Shown: positions 51,435 through 62,311, numbered from the stretch's first letter. The stretch: DNA of 64,000 nt from Paenibacillus sp. MAEPY2 (GCF_000499205.1 NZ_AWUK01000017.1:1-64000), one strand, 5' to 3'. The notes: generated from the sequence alone by a model not told the origin. Translations and numbers: made by a program.

Positions 51435-51557
51435 ACATGCCTCCAGTTAAAAGTTCAATATATTGCAATAGACGGCAAATTTTAATTTTCCGTATACTTT
51501 GCCATGCTGCAATTCGTTATTCGTTATATAAGCAACTTCCAGGTTATATAAATACCC

Positions 51558-52046
51558 TTAGTCCAGATCATCTCCATCGTATACGTCTTCCTGATAATCC
51601 ATGAGCCTGATGATCTTAATATCCGATTCCTCCATGTCCACATACAGCAAGCCTTCACAGCCGGGATATAACAACAAATAATACAGGAAACGGTCTCGCA
51701 GGGCTGGTCCAGTAAGTTCAAGAGGTTGCCTGCGACGCGACGTCTTTACCAGATATCTTTCCTCATCACGCTCTGCCACATAATCAATGAACAGCCTGCT
51801 GTAATAAACGGATTCATTCGCTTCAAAGGCAAGTGGAACCTTCATTTTACCTCCGATGACTTCATATCCTTCCGCTTCAAGTAGATCCAATGCCGGTGAG
51901 TCCTGGATTTCTGAATTCAGTTGCATACCCGACAAACTTACCGGAATTGGACGATTAACCCAATTCCGCAAGCCAAAGAACAGCCATAATATCAAGCAGA
52001 CAGCAAGTACACCAATAACAATTGTGTCATATTGCCCATCCATCAT
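51558..52046 (-). CDS. Hypothetical membrane-anchored protein (162 aa)
   Basis: Not recognised. One N-terminal membrane helix (about residues 9-26) anchors an acidic soluble domain (conserved-looking YEVIGGKMKVPLAFEAN and DRFLYYLLLYPGCEGLLYVDMEE). The acidic C-terminus ends DVYDGDDLD. It lies between argR and tlyA in a region that is otherwise syntenic with Bacillus. Confidence 0.7.
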   Translation of the reverse strand: MMDGQYDTIVIGVLAVCLILWLFFGLRNWVNRPIPVSLSGMQLNSEIQDSPALDLLEAEGYEVIGGKMKVPLAFEANESVYYSRLFIDYVAERDEERYLVKTSRRRQPLELTGPALRDRFLYYLLLYPGCEGLLYVDMEESDIKIIRLMDYQEDVYDGDDLD

Positions 52047-52127
52047 CGCTCACCTCGAAGACATATTCGAGATTCGACAACCGATTTCCTTTTAGAATGT
52101 CACCTTTCCAGCGAAAAGAAACCCATC

Positions 52128-52973
52128 TTATGATGAGTTTCCTGTAAAAGTATGAGCAGCTTCCATTGCAACTTGATCTGCAAGTGCATCAAGTGAAGCC
52201 TGAACGTTCTCTTGTTGTGTTGCCTCTGGTTCTTCCAGACGCCAGTGCGCGAGAAATTCGATATTGCCTTCTCCGCCTGTAATCGGCGAGAAAGTTAAAC
52301 CCTTCAGCTTCAATCCAAGTTCATTGGCGAAACGGAGCATCGTCTGCAAAACATCCTTGTGAACCTTAGAATCACGAACGACGCCAGACTTGCCGACTTT
52401 CTCACGGCCTGCTTCAAACTGAGGTTTAATCAACGCTACAATGTCTGCCGGCTGCTTCAGAAGTGCCAGCAACGGGGGCAAAATAATTCTCAGCGAAATA
52501 AAGGATACATCGATACTGGAAAAATTCGGTACAGGTCCATTTAAATCTTCCGGAGTCACATAACGGAAATTCGTTCGTTCCATTACAGTAACTCGTTCAT
52601 CATTACGGAGTGACCAATCCAGCTGGTTATATCCTACATCGATGGCATATACATGAGATGCACCATGTTGTAGAGCACAATCGGTAAATCCACCAGTCGA
52701 TGAACCGATATCAAGCATCACAAGTCCATTCATATTGAGGTCGAAGTGACGGATCGCTTTTTCAAGCTTTAATCCGCCTCTACCGACATAGGGGTGTACT
52801 GAACCCTTTACTTTAAGTTCGGCTTCCCTTGGAATCTTCATGCCCGCTTTTTCAATCCGCTCATTGTTGGCATATACCAGTCCAGCCATGATTGCAGCTT
52901 TTGCCTTCTCACGACTTTCGTAATATCCCTGCTCAACCAGCAGAACATCAATTCGTTCTTTCGGGAGTGACAT
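52128..52973 (-). CDS. tlyA: TlyA-family rRNA methyltransferase (YqxC)
   Basis: 281-aa protein: S4 RNA-binding domain at the N-terminus (ERIDVLLVEQGYYESREKAKAAI), then an FtsJ-like SAM methyltransferase fold (LDIGSSTGGFTDCALQHGA near residue 83, VDVSFISLRIILPPL near 147, ALIKPQFEAG near 172). TlyA proteins 2'-O-methylate rRNA cytidines; some were first called haemolysins. It is located between dxs and argR as in B. subtilis. Confidence 0.94.
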   Translation of the reverse strand: MSLPKERIDVLLVEQGYYESREKAKAAIMAGLVYANNERIEKAGMKIPREAELKVKGSVHPYVGRGGLKLEKAIRHFDLNMNGLVMLDIGSSTGGFTDCALQHGASHVYAIDVGYNQLDWSLRNDERVTVMERTNFRYVTPEDLNGPVPNFSSIDVSFISLRIILPPLLALLKQPADIVALIKPQFEAGREKVGKSGVVRDSKVHKDVLQTMLRFANELGLKLKGLTFSPITGGEGNIEFLAHWRLEEPEATQQENVQASLDALADQVAMEAAHTFTGNSS

Positions 52974-53041
52974 GTCTTTCTCCTATCATGTAGTAATCCT
53001 AATTAATCAATCATGTGTTCCAGTTACTCTAATTGCTCCTG

Positions 53042-54949
53042 TTACGAAGGGAACCGAGTTCTGGACATGCCATATGAAGATTGGGCTGCCATACTGCGCA
53101 GCTCGGAGCTCACATTCTCGACCGTGAGTCCCACTTCTGCTCTCTGATCCTCAATGCTGCCATGTTCAATGAATCGATCCGGTATCCCCATCAGTTGCAC
53201 GTGAACATCATGCAGCCCTTGTTCTGCATAGAATTCCAGAACTGCACTGCCCATACTGCCAGCTTGTGATGCTTCTTCAAGCACAATCAACTTCGTGCCT
53301 CGGACTGCCAGATCACGCAGCATCTGCTCATCAAGTGGCTTAAGGAAGCGTGCGTTAATTACACCAACCGTAATACCTTCTCTTTTAACCGTCTCCGCAG
53401 CTTCTTCAGCAAGCTGTACCATCGATCCCGATGCGATAATCGCATAACCTTCAGATGGACGAAGCTGTTCCCATGTACCGATTGGAATCGGAATAAGTTC
53501 ATCGTCAAGAGGTACGCCTACAACATTGTTTCGTGGATAACGATAAGCAATTGGACCTTCATTATATTCAAGCGCCGTCTTCATCATATGACGCAGTTCA
53601 TTCTCATCCTTCGGCATCATCAGAACGATATTTGGAATATGACGCATAAACGCCACATCGTACACACCCTGATGCGTTTCGCCATCCGGCCCGACAAATC
53701 CGGCACGGTCAATAGCGAACATAACATTGGCGTTATGACGACAAATATCATGTACAATCTGATCATATGCACGCTGCATAAACGTCGAATAAACAGCAAA
53801 TACGGGTTTTAACCCTTCCATAGCCAGTGCAGCACACATGGTTGCCGCATGCTGTTCAGCAATACCCACGTCAATCATGCGATCAGGGAATTCCTTGCTG
53901 AAAGGAATAAGTCCCGAACCTGTTGGCATGGCTGGTGTCACCGCTACAATTCGTTTATCCTGCTTGGCAAGATCAATCAACGTTTTACCAAACACTTCAG
54001 TATACATTGGTTTGCCTACAGCTTTTAGTACTTGACCTGATTCAATCTTGTACGGAGAAATGCCGTGCCATTTGTGTGAATCGGCCTCAGCTGGCTGATA
54101 ACCTTTACCTTTGGTGGTAAGTACATGCACCATGACAGGGCCATCCACGTTATCCGCCTGTTTGAACGTTTCAATCAATTTAGGAATGTCGTGTCCATCA
54201 ATAGGTCCCAAATAGGTGAAGCCCAGCTCTTCGAACAGAACTCCTGGAACCATCATGTATTTCACACTATCTTTAATCCAGCTCGCTGATTTGGCCAAAC
54301 GATCCCCGATGGCAGGAATTTTTTTGAGCATTCCTTCCACTTCGTCCTTGGCTTTCAAATAATGACGATCCGAACGGATTTTGCTCAAATATTTATGCAT
54401 AGCCCCAACATTCGGAGCAATGGACATTTCATTATCATTGAGGATGACCATCAGTTTTTTCTGCTCATGACCAATGTGATTGAGAGCTTCAAAAGCCATA
54501 CCACCTGTAAGCGCTCCATCCCCGATCATCGCAATAACCTGATTGTCTTCACCTTTAAGATCACGGGCAAGCGCCATTCCCATTGCAGCAGACAACGATG
54601 TACTGCTGTGGCCGGCTTCCCATACATCATGTTCACTTTCGTTACGTTTAACAAATCCGCACATGCCGTTGTGCTGACGCAGTGTATCAAAGCGATCCAT
54701 CCGCCCCGTTAGAACCTTGTGCACATAAGCCTGATGCCCTACATCGAAAATCATTTTGTCCACAGGACTGTTATAGCAATAATGCAGGGCTACCGTGAGC
54801 TCAACCACTCCTAAGTTTGGTGCAAGATGGCCCCCTGTAACGGACAGCTTCTCAATCAGAAACTGCCGGATCTCTGCCGACAAAAGGACGAGATCATCCT
54901 GAGACATCGACTTTAGATCACTGGGTTGTTTAATTTGTGGAAGCAGCAC
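53042..54949 (-). CDS. dxs: 1-deoxy-D-xylulose-5-phosphate synthase
   Basis: First enzyme of the MEP isoprenoid pathway, condensing pyruvate and glyceraldehyde-3-phosphate with thiamine diphosphate. Visible: [17 protein letters not shown] near residue 41, TPP motif [15 protein letters not shown] near 143, the transketolase domain with the active-site Glu in [14 protein letters not shown] near 361 and [13 protein letters not shown] near 415. Length 635 aa. It and ispA, downstream in the same direction of synteny, feed prenyl chains. Confidence 0.97.
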   Translation of the reverse strand: MLLPQIKQPSDLKSMSQDDLVLLSAEIRQFLIEKLSVTGGHLAPNLGVVELTVALHYCYNSPVDKMIFDVGHQAYVHKVLTGRMDRFDTLRQHNGMCGFVKRNESEHDVWEAGHSSTSLSAAMGMALARDLKGEDNQVIAMIGDGALTGGMAFEALNHIGHEQKKLMVILNDNEMSIAPNVGAMHKYLSKIRSDRHYLKAKDEVEGMLKKIPAIGDRLAKSASWIKDSVKYMMVPGVLFEELGFTYLGPIDGHDIPKLIETFKQADNVDGPVMVHVLTTKGKGYQPAEADSHKWHGISPYKIESGQVLKAVGKPMYTEVFGKTLIDLAKQDKRIVAVTPAMPTGSGLIPFSKEFPDRMIDVGIAEQHAATMCAALAMEGLKPVFAVYSTFMQRAYDQIVHDICRHNANVMFAIDRAGFVGPDGETHQGVYDVAFMRHIPNIVLMMPKDENELRHMMKTALEYNEGPIAYRYPRNNVVGVPLDDELIPIPIGTWEQLRPSEGYAIIASGSMVQLAEEAAETVKREGITVGVINARFLKPLDEQMLRDLAVRGTKLIVLEEASQAGSMGSAVLEFYAEQGLHDVHVQLMGIPDRFIEHGSIEDQRAEVGLTVENVSSELRSMAAQSSYGMSRTRFPS

Positions 54950-55027
54950 GAGAATCTCCCCGCTTTCCTAGATTGTTTGATTGTTTTGTAAACGATATAT
55001 ACACAGTTTATTAAATCACATTAAAAC

Positions 55028-55056
55028 ATTATAACATAAAAGAACAAGAATCATAA
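55028..55056 (-). promoter_or_regulatory. Candidate extended -10 promoter of dxs
   Basis: Minus strand TGTTATAAT contains a perfect TATAAT (55028-55033) and the TGn extension; a weak TTATGA (55051-55056) sits 17 bases upstream. It lies 79 bases before dxs. The rest of the 279-base dxs-ispA gap shows no other feature. Confidence 0.5.
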
Positions 55057-55228
55057 TTTACGGCACTATACTCCAGATAACGAGCATTTTCGCCAGCAAA
55101 GTACGTATGATCTTCCTCCATATGTATTCCCCATTTCATTTGGGACAATCTACTCATGAACCCAGAAAAAGCACATTAAAAGGATTACACTATTCTGAGT
55201 GATTTGAAACAGTGATGTTCTCCAGAAC

Positions 55229-56134
55229 CTAATGATCACGACTCATCAGATAATCAGCAATCTCCATCAGTCTGGAAGGGTCAGGTAACTCCGCTCTATC
55301 AAGCGCATCTTTTGCAGATTGCGTAAGGGATTTCACCTCATGAAGAGATGCATCCATACCAATAAAATAAGGATATGTAACCTTTTGCTGATTCACATCA
55401 CTTTGCGTCTTCTTGCCCATTTTCTGCTCGTCACCCGTCAGGTCCAGAATATCATCCTGAATCTGAAAAGCCAGCCCCAGGTCTCTGCCAAACACCCGCA
55501 GTGCTTCCAATTGGCCTTCTGTTGCACCACCAATGCGAGCTCCAGCAATGAGGGAAAACACAATTAAATCTCCGGTCTTATGCAGATGAATGTACTGCAG
55601 TTGGGCAAGATCAGTCATACCCTGCTCGCCTTCCATATCAGCCACTTGTCCGCCAACCATGCCTCTGGCTCCAGCCAGTTCGGACAATTCCTCCACAATG
55701 GACAACAATGCATCTGCTGACACACCGCTGCGACGACCTGCCTGAACGATACTATAAAAAGCATGCGTTAACAGTGCATCACCAGCCAATATAGCTGTCG
55801 CTTCACCAAACACTTTGTGATTCGTTAATTTTCCCCTGCGATAGTCGTCATTATCCATTGCAGGGAGGTCATCGTGGATCAACGAATAGGTATGAACCAT
55901 CTCCACGGCGCAGGCTACCGGCAGTGCAGCTGAACGCTGTGCACCGAAGGCTTCCGCCGCAGCAACGACCAGAAGTGGACGAAGGCGTTTGCCCCCGGCC
56001 ATAAGTGAATACTGCATCGCGTCAACCAGTGACTGAGGCACATCCCAGTGAACAGGAAGAGTCTGCTTCAACTCTCCCGTCACTTCAGCTGTGACTTCCT
56101 CAAGATACATTTCAAACGAAGGACGATTACTCAT
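55229..56134 (-). CDS. ispA: Farnesyl/geranyl diphosphate synthase (polyprenyl synthetase)
   Basis: Chain-lengthening prenyltransferase. First Asp-rich motif DDLPAMDND near residue 85, second motif QDDILDLTGD near 225, GGKRLRPLL near 47. The ATG at 56134 follows GGTGAAG and overlaps the end of xseB by 8 bases, so it is cotranscribed with xseA-xseB; the open frame to 56191 was rejected. 301 aa is normal for IspA. Confidence 0.94.
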   Translation of the reverse strand: MSNRPSFEMYLEEVTAEVTGELKQTLPVHWDVPQSLVDAMQYSLMAGGKRLRPLLVVAAAEAFGAQRSAALPVACAVEMVHTYSLIHDDLPAMDNDDYRRGKLTNHKVFGEATAILAGDALLTHAFYSIVQAGRRSGVSADALLSIVEELSELAGARGMVGGQVADMEGEQGMTDLAQLQYIHLHKTGDLIVFSLIAGARIGGATEGQLEALRVFGRDLGLAFQIQDDILDLTGDEQKMGKKTQSDVNQQKVTYPYFIGMDASLHEVKSLTQSAKDALDRAELPDPSRLMEIADYLMSRDH

Positions 56135-56384
56135 TGACTTCACCGCTTTCGTCGACGGCAGTGCCGAACGGTTTCTTGCGAAGTTCCCCATCCTCTTCTA
56201 CGATCATCTCGATCTTACGTTCCACTTGTTCCAGCTTCAAACCGCAAAGTTGTGAGAGCTTCATTCCACGCTGAAACAAATCAATGGCCTGTTCCAGTGG
56301 AACATCACCATGCTCTAGCTGACCTACGATGTCTTCCAATGCCGCCATTGCCTCTTCAAAATTCAATTCCGGTTCATTCGCCAT
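56127..56384 (-). CDS. xseB: Exodeoxyribonuclease VII small subunit
   Basis: 85-aa helical small subunit of ExoVII, which degrades single-stranded DNA. The family pattern FEEAMAALEDIVGQLEHGDVPLEQA is split over residues 9-33, followed by the FQRGMKLSQLC segment. It overlaps xseA (11 bases) and ispA (8 bases). Confidence 0.95.
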   Translation of the reverse strand: MANEPELNFEEAMAALEDIVGQLEHGDVPLEQAIDLFQRGMKLSQLCGLKLEQVERKIEMIVEEDGELRKKPFGTAVDESGEVNE

Positions 56385-57738
56385 GGGTATTGTCGTCCTC
56401 CTTCATTCCCCAAACCTGACAGTCCAGCTGCCCGTCTGTTAATTTAATCTTTATCGAATCTCCAGGCTGTACATCCTTCATCGATTTGATCAATCGTTGC
56501 TCCTGTTCGTCATATACAAGGCTGTAACCTCGTGACATGACTTTGAGCGGGCTAAGCGCATCCAGATGCCGCACAGATGATTTCCATTGCTGCTGCTTCG
56601 CTCTCGTAATAGATCGGATGGCAACCTCCAGCTGACGCCGGGCTGATGCATTCTCGCGTCTTGCTGCATTTACCTGTTCACGAGGATTAAACCGCTGCAA
56701 TGCCGCACGCAGACGCTCCTGCTTCTCAGCTGTCCATTTCATACGCGTATTTACCGTTCTCAGAAGTCGTTGTTGCAGCATGTCCAGTCGCTCCGTATGC
56801 TGCATCAAGGTTCGTCTTGGGTGCACAAGTACAGGTGAACGTTGCAACCTGGCCAGTCGCTCGCGATTATGAACAGCACGCTGCCGTAAGCTGTGCTGCA
56901 GCTGACGCTGACGCTGAGCAATCTGATCAAGCAGTTCAGCTCGATTGGGCACTGCCAGTTCGGCAGCAGCCGTAGGCGTTGCTGCACGCAGATCCGCAGC
57001 AAAATCGGCAATCGTAAAATCCGTTTCATGCCCGACTGCTGAGATCACTGGAATGGCCGAGCCCACAATCGCTCTTGCCACGATCTCCTCGTTGAAAGCC
57101 CACAACTCCTCCAATGATCCACCGCCTCGTCCGACAATCAGCACATCGGCTTCGCCCATTCGGTTCAGGTTGTTGATGGCCTTCACAATGGAAGGAGCCG
57201 CGCCTTTACCCTGAACTAGAACAGGATATAGAATCACTTGGGCAGAGGGATATCTGCGTTGTAAGGTAATCATGATATCCCTTACCGCTGCACCTGTAGG
57301 AGAAGTGACCACACCAATTGTCTGTGGGAAACGGGGAATCTGCCTTTTCCGTGATGCAGAGAACAGTCCCTCGTCCTCCAGCTTTTTTTTCAGCTGCTCA
57401 TAGGCCAAATACAGACTTCCGATACCATCCGGTTGCATGTGTGTGGCGTAGAATTGATATTGTCCATCCCGTTCATACACTGAGACATTGCCACGAGCAA
57501 TAACCCTTGCACCCTCCTTCGGTACAAAGGGCAATCGTTGATTATGGGAAGCAAACATAATGGATTTAATTCGGCTGTCCTTGTCCTTCAATGTGAAATA
57601 CATATGACCACTGGAGTGATGTGTAAAGTTGGAGATCTCTCCGCGCAGCCATACATCCGACAGTACCTGATCCGATTCCAGCTTCATCCGGATGTATCGG
57701 TTCAGGTCTTTAATGGAGTAGATTTTTTGATCTGCCAC
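56374..57738 (-). CDS. xseA: Exodeoxyribonuclease VII large subunit
   Basis: Catalytic subunit with N-terminal OB-fold (residues 5-100, VWLRGEISNFTHHSSGHMYF), the catalytic domain with GVVTSPTGAAVRDI near residue 142 and GRGGGSLEELWAFN near 204 (core motifs), and a long basic coiled coil (about 265-390) that assembles with XseB. Starts at GTG 57738 after TAGG. It lies 9 bases after folD. Confidence 0.95.
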   Translation of the reverse strand: MADQKIYSIKDLNRYIRMKLESDQVLSDVWLRGEISNFTHHSSGHMYFTLKDKDSRIKSIMFASHNQRLPFVPKEGARVIARGNVSVYERDGQYQFYATHMQPDGIGSLYLAYEQLKKKLEDEGLFSASRKRQIPRFPQTIGVVTSPTGAAVRDIMITLQRRYPSAQVILYPVLVQGKGAAPSIVKAINNLNRMGEADVLIVGRGGGSLEELWAFNEEIVARAIVGSAIPVISAVGHETDFTIADFAADLRAATPTAAAELAVPNRAELLDQIAQRQRQLQHSLRQRAVHNRERLARLQRSPVLVHPRRTLMQHTERLDMLQQRLLRTVNTRMKWTAEKQERLRAALQRFNPREQVNAARRENASARRQLEVAIRSITRAKQQQWKSSVRHLDALSPLKVMSRGYSLVYDEQEQRLIKSMKDVQPGDSIKIKLTDGQLDCQVWGMKEDDNTHGE

Positions 57739-57747
57739 AGATTCGAC

Positions 57748-58605
57748 CTAGGCCAATCCGTGAGCGCGTTTGGCAGCGATCAGTGTATTTTGCATCAACA
57801 TAGTAATCGTCATTGGACCTACGCCTCCAGGAACGGGTGTAATTGGACCAGATACCGTCTTCACGCTTTCGAAATCCACATCCCCTGCCAGTTTGCCGTT
57901 ATCCAAGCGGTTCATCCCAACATCAATTACAACCGCACCTGGTTTAACGAAATCGGCATCCACAAAGTTTGCACGTCCAATGGCAACCACAAGAATATCT
58001 GCTTGGCGCGTGATCTCTTTCATGTTCGCTGTGCGGGAATGACACATGGTTACCGTTGCGTTCTCACGTTGAAGTAGCAAGGATACCGGTTTGCCGACAA
58101 TGTTGCTGCGTCCGATAACTACAGCATGTTTGCCCGACATTTCGAGACCCGTACGCTTGATCAGCTCGATTACGCCCGCAGGGGTACATGGCAACAGGCT
58201 ATCATCACCAATGACGAGATTACCCACATTAACCGGGTGGAAGCCGTCCACATCTTTGTCCACGGCGATCGCATCGATAACCGCTTTCTCTTGGATATGC
58301 TTCGGTAGTGGGAGCTGAACCAAAATGCCATTAATGGATTCCTGCTTGTTCAGCTTGTCCACCAGAGCGAGAAGTTCCTCTTGGGACGTGCTTGCATCCA
58401 GACGATGAACTTCGGAATAGAAACCGAGGTCGTGACATGCTTTTTCTTTATTACGCACATATACTTGGGATGCCGGATCTTCCCCGACGAGCACAACAGC
58501 CAGACCAGGTACTACTCCCTGTTCGCTAAGCTGTTTTACTTCAGTTGTCATGCTTGCGCGGATTTCTTGGGATACTTCTTTACCGTTAATAATAGATGCT
58601 GTCAC
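57748..58605 (-). CDS. folD: Bifunctional methylene-THF dehydrogenase / methenyl-THF cyclohydrolase
   Basis: 285-aa FolD interconverting one-carbon folates. Visible are the substrate-site Tyr/Lys stretch [14 protein letters not shown] near residue 50, PLPKHI near 99, DGFHPVNVG near 121, NADP-site [11 protein letters not shown] near 164 and [14 protein letters not shown] near 258. It precedes xseA on the same strand. Confidence 0.97.
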   Translation of the reverse strand: MTASIINGKEVSQEIRASMTTEVKQLSEQGVVPGLAVVLVGEDPASQVYVRNKEKACHDLGFYSEVHRLDASTSQEELLALVDKLNKQESINGILVQLPLPKHIQEKAVIDAIAVDKDVDGFHPVNVGNLVIGDDSLLPCTPAGVIELIKRTGLEMSGKHAVVIGRSNIVGKPVSLLLQRENATVTMCHSRTANMKEITRQADILVVAIGRANFVDADFVKPGAVVIDVGMNRLDNGKLAGDVDFESVKTVSGPITPVPGGVGPMTITMLMQNTLIAAKRAHGLA

Positions 58606-58693
58606 TGTACTCTCTCTCCCTTATGTGAACATATGATTTAGAATCGGTACTGAAAACCGGTCTTTTTGAAAACAAACTATAGTTAATTGTAAC

Positions 58694-59146
58694 TTAAGAC
58701 ATTTTTGCTTTGATGGTGTCGACTTCCTGAATCATGCGCCCAAGTACACCATTAACGAATTTACCGGATTCATCTGTACCAAAATATTTGGACAATTCAA
58801 TCGCTTCATTGACGGATACCTTTGCCGGAATATCATCACGGAACACCATTTCATACGTTGAAAGCCGTAAAATCTGGCGATCTACCCGCGACAGACGACT
58901 TATCTGCCAGCCTTTCAAATAATCGACGAGTAAGCCGTCAATCGCTTCTTTATTGTTCCATGCGCCCTGTACCATTTCGGTCACGTAGGTACGCATCACA
59001 TCTGCATCACGAATAACCACTTCGGTTTCATTGTCTTCAGCGGCTTCATTGATCAACATATTCACGGCTTCAGCTGCGCCCACTTCATTCATTTCCATCT
59101 GATACAGACTTTGTACTGCAATTTCCCTTGCCAAACGTCTTTTCAT
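58694..59146 (-). CDS. nusB: Transcription antitermination protein NusB
   Basis: 150-aa NusB, partner of NusE in rRNA antitermination. Opens MKRRLAREIAVQSLYQMEMN; C-terminal hallmark AIELSKYFGTDESGKFVNGVLG near residue 113. The ATG at 59146 follows GGAGGCAGG; the open frame to 59278 was rejected. Between folD and the Asp23/AmaP set as in Bacillus. Confidence 0.95.
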   Translation of the reverse strand: MKRRLAREIAVQSLYQMEMNEVGAAEAVNMLINEAAEDNETEVVIRDADVMRTYVTEMVQGAWNNKEAIDGLLVDYLKGWQISRLSRVDRQILRLSTYEMVFRDDIPAKVSVNEAIELSKYFGTDESGKFVNGVLGRMIQEVDTIKAKMS

Positions 59147-59341
59147 TTCCTGCCTCCTGCAGCGCTCCCTCTGGAGCGTCATCATGCTTATTTTAAAATA
59201 TAAAATCTTTGATGGAATCAGAGATCTTATTATATTGTTATCCCTTTTCACAAAAAAACCTGCAATCGTTTCCTCCAAAAAACGGGCAACCTAAACTACA
59301 GCTCTATTTTCGGAAGAAACATATTGCAGGGTTCAGGTGGC

Positions 59342-59575
59342 TCACTTAAAGGGACGCCAGCGATCGCCGAGCCATTGCCCCCATTCCCTCCAGGGAATGA
59401 ACGAGCCCAGCTTCGAGTCGCTTCGTCTGCCTAACGTATAACCGATGAACACCAAGAGTGCAAAGAACAACATATCCCAAAAACCGATCCATACATAAAG
59501 AAATCCAAAAAAGATGCCGCCGATAATTCCGGTAATTCGGCCCCTGTGACTATCCCAAATCTCTCTCAACAGCAT
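59342..59575 (-). CDS. DUF2273 membrane protein
   Basis: 77-aa protein with a glycine-rich first membrane helix (ITGIIGGIFFGFLYVW near residues 14-29) and a second at about 30-48, then a short basic/Trp-rich tail. DUF2273 proteins accompany AmaP and Asp23 in cell-envelope stress clusters. Adjacent to amaP (14 bases). Confidence 0.88.
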   Translation of the reverse strand: MLLREIWDSHRGRITGIIGGIFFGFLYVWIGFWDMLFFALLVFIGYTLGRRSDSKLGSFIPWREWGQWLGDRWRPFK

Positions 59576-59589
59576 CAGTGAAACTCACC

Positions 59590-60138
59590 TCATTCCACTC
59601 GACTCTTGTAGTTAGGCGACTGGGTAACGTTGGCGATATACACGGTGACAAAAGAAACCGGGATACCCGTAATCTCCTGTACATGATCATGTATTGCCTT
59701 CTGCAGATCGGATGTCAGCGTCGGGATTGGCGTCTCGCCATCCACTACCGCGCGAATCATAATCTCCAGTCCGGATTCAACCACACGAATACGAGCTTTG
59801 ACATCACGCACTCCCCGGAAACGGGAAGTTGCTTTGAGACAGAGATTTTCAATCGTTTCCATCGAAATCTGTACATCACCATACTCGGTACGCTGATCTA
59901 CAGACGGCAATGAAGCACGATCACGCCGAACCGAGATGTAGAAAAATCGCAAACTCAGGATAAACAAAATCGCCGCTGCAACAACCGCCGCAACAATAAC
60001 GTTTTGTTCCTGCTGGTAATTCAATTCGTAAGGCAGCACACCACTGATAAGAAGTATGACTGCTGCCGATATTGCTCCAACGCTTATGCTGTATATAAAC
60101 AACAGAAGCCGATCCAGTATTTTAGCCACGAACTGCAC
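59590..60138 (-). CDS. amaP: Alkaline shock response membrane anchor AmaP
   Basis: 182-aa protein with two membrane helices (about residues 9-33 and 48-67) and a cytoplasmic Asp23-like C-terminal domain (ETIENLCLKATSRFRGVRDVKARI). AmaP anchors Asp23 at the membrane in staphylococci. A GTG at 60138 is close to GGGAGG; the GTG at 60129 has better spacing. Cotranscribed with Asp23 and DUF2273. Confidence 0.88.
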   Translation of the reverse strand: MQFVAKILDRLLLFIYSISVGAISAAVILLISGVLPYELNYQQEQNVIVAAVVAAAILFILSLRFFYISVRRDRASLPSVDQRTEYGDVQISMETIENLCLKATSRFRGVRDVKARIRVVESGLEIMIRAVVDGETPIPTLTSDLQKAIHDHVQEITGIPVSFVTVYIANVTQSPNYKSRVE

Positions 60139-60239
60139 AGCCTCCCTTGCTCACTAACATTGCTTAACCTGCCCATTGGCAAAAAGTGATCCTCAGGTGC
60201 AAGCTTTCGCTTTCTATGAAGACCTGTCCAAGACGGGAT

Positions 60240-60270
60240 AACCCCCGACAGTGATGCCGGGGGAATCTGT
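60240..60270 (-). terminator. Hairpin after the Asp23 gene
   Basis: CCCCCGGC...GTCGGGGG stem on the minus strand with a weak T-tail (TTATCC). May reduce read-through into amaP rather than end transcription. Confidence 0.4.
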
Positions 60271-60276
60271 CTTCTT

Positions 60277-60687
60277 TTATTTTACGCGCTGACTGTTCAG
60301 GTCGATTTCTTCTACTTTCTCGGTGCTCTTGAACTGTACGTCATGAATGTGCACGTTCACTTCATTCACATTCAATCCAGTCATGTTCTCAATGGAGCGC
60401 TTCACGTTCTGTTGAATTTCGGTAGCCACCTGTGGCAGACGGTACCCATATTCAATAATAACGGAAACATCCACTGCAGCTTCACGCTGACCTACTTCAA
60501 CCTTAACGCCTTTGGAAAGGTTTTTGCGACCAAGCAATTCAGCAAATCCACCAGCGAATCCGCCGCTCATGCCTGCAACACCTTTGACTTCAACTGTAGC
60601 CAGCCCAGCGATCACTTCAATAACTTCAGGTGCGATCTGGATTTCACCGATATCCGTTCGTTCAAATTCTGTCGGCAGTGTACTCAT
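60277..60687 (-). CDS. Asp23/Gls24 family envelope stress protein
   Basis: 136-aa member of the Asp23 (DUF322) family: IQIAPEVIEVIAGLATVEV near residue 16, VDVSVIIEYGYRLPQVA near 71 and the conserved VKRSIENMTGLNVNEVNVHI split near 94. Cytoplasmic, usually abundant and tied to alkaline or envelope stress. First of the asp23-amaP-DUF2273 set, upstream of nusB. Confidence 0.93.
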   Translation of the reverse strand: MSTLPTEFERTDIGEIQIAPEVIEVIAGLATVEVKGVAGMSGGFAGGFAELLGRKNLSKGVKVEVGQREAAVDVSVIIEYGYRLPQVATEIQQNVKRSIENMTGLNVNEVNVHIHDVQFKSTEKVEEIDLNSQRVK

Positions 60688-60913
60688 AACTGTTCAACAC
60701 ACCTTTCGCGAAATAAGTTTGCGGCCATCCGTCAGGGTGATGGTATTCAGGCCAATCTGACCTTCAGAACCCTTCCGGTCCGGCTTTACCGGAACTCCTG
60801 CAACCTTCATCCGCTTATTACCTACGGCTTATCCTCTGCAGGAGACATGCGCTCTTATTATTACATACTATATCATTTGGGCTACATTATGACAAACAAG
60901 CCCAATATACCTT

Positions 60914-62257
60914 TTAAATCTCATTTTCCTCAAGAAATTTGATATCAAAGTCACCACGAACGAACGTTGGATGCTCCAGCAATTTCTGATGAAAAGGAAT
61001 CGTAGTGGAAATGCCTTCAATCGCAAATTCAGCCAATGCACGCTTCATCTTCGCGATGGCCTCTTCCCGATTTGCTCCCCACACGATCAATTTGGCAATC
61101 ATGGAGTCATAGTAAGGAGAGATGGTGTAGCCCGGATAAGCTGCACTATCTACACGTACACCCGGACCTCCTGGTGCAAGGTAGAAACCAATTTTACCTG
61201 GTGAAGGCATAAAGTTACGGTCTGGATCTTCTGCGTTGATACGGCATTCAATGGACCAACCGTTGATCACAACATCTTCCTGACGGAAAGAAAGCGGATT
61301 GCCTTCAGCTACCGAGATCATTTCGCGGATCAGATCCACTCCTGTAACCATCTCTGTTACGGGGTGTTCCACCTGAATACGTGTATTCATTTCCATGAAA
61401 TAGAATTCACCGTTAGGGCTGAGCAAGAACTCAAGCGTACCTGCTCCAGAGTAATCCACGGCAAGTGCTGCCCGGACTGCGGCTTCTCCCATCAATGTAC
61501 GCACGTCTTCAGAGATAATTGGACAAGGTGCTTCTTCCACCAGCTTTTGACGTCGACGCTGAACGGAACAATCACGCTCGCCCAGATGCACTGCATTTCC
61601 ATGTTTGTCTGCAATGATCTGAATCTCTACGTGTTTCATGCCTGTCAGGAATTTCTCCAGATAAACTCCGGCATTGCCAAAAGCTTTCTGTGCTTCCTGC
61701 TGGGCAGCTGTAATTTGCTTGATCAGCGTTTCCTCATCTTCAGCGATACGAATCCCTTTACCTCCACCACCAGCGGTAGCTTTGATAATGACAGGATATC
61801 CAATATCTCTAGCAATCATAATGGCTTCATTCATATTTTCAACCAAACCGTCGGATCCCGGAATTACAGGTACACCTGCATCCTTCATCGTTTGTTTGGC
61901 GACAGCCTTATCTCCCATTTTGGTAATAGCTTCCGGAGAAGGGCCGATGAACGTAATATTGCAGGAACCACAGATTTCTGCAAAATCAGCGTTCTCTGCC
62001 AGGAATCCGTACCCGGGATGGATCGCATCACATTCCGTCAGTGTAGCTACACTCATCAGGTTTGTGAAGTTTAGATAACTGTCTTTCGAAAGTGTAGGCC
62101 CGATACAATACGCTTCATCTGCAAGACGAACATGCAGGGAGTCTTTATCCGCTTCCGAATAGACTGCTACCGTCGAAATGCCGATTTCACGACAGGCACG
62201 AATAATACGTACCGCGATTTCACCACGGTTCGCAATCAGTATTTTTTGAAATTTCAT
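60914..62257 (-). CDS. accC: Acetyl-CoA carboxylase, biotin carboxylase subunit
   Basis: 447-aa ATP-grasp enzyme that carboxylates biotin on BCCP. N-terminal [20 protein letters not shown], glycine-rich ATP loop [12 protein letters not shown] near residue 158, and [14 protein letters not shown] near 288 with the catalytic Arg. Second gene after accB (54-base gap). Downstream 226 bases to asp23 hold only a weak TCCGGT/ACCGGA hairpin with no T-run. Confidence 0.97.
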   Translation of the reverse strand: MKFQKILIANRGEIAVRIIRACREIGISTVAVYSEADKDSLHVRLADEAYCIGPTLSKDSYLNFTNLMSVATLTECDAIHPGYGFLAENADFAEICGSCNITFIGPSPEAITKMGDKAVAKQTMKDAGVPVIPGSDGLVENMNEAIMIARDIGYPVIIKATAGGGGKGIRIAEDEETLIKQITAAQQEAQKAFGNAGVYLEKFLTGMKHVEIQIIADKHGNAVHLGERDCSVQRRRQKLVEEAPCPIISEDVRTLMGEAAVRAALAVDYSGAGTLEFLLSPNGEFYFMEMNTRIQVEHPVTEMVTGVDLIREMISVAEGNPLSFRQEDVVINGWSIECRINAEDPDRNFMPSPGKIGFYLAPGGPGVRVDSAAYPGYTISPYYDSMIAKLIVWGANREEAIAKMKRALAEFAIEGISTTIPFHQKLLEHPTFVRGDFDIKFLEENEI

Positions 62258-62311
62258 TTCGTTTTTGTCCTCCTTCGAAGCTCATGCAGTTGCGTTATGC
62301 GGCTATAACCG

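Noticed and set aside
61364-62074. 236-aa plus-strand open frame across accC
   Set aside because: Antisense to accC, which is unmistakable; Cys/Phe/His-rich nonsense composition.
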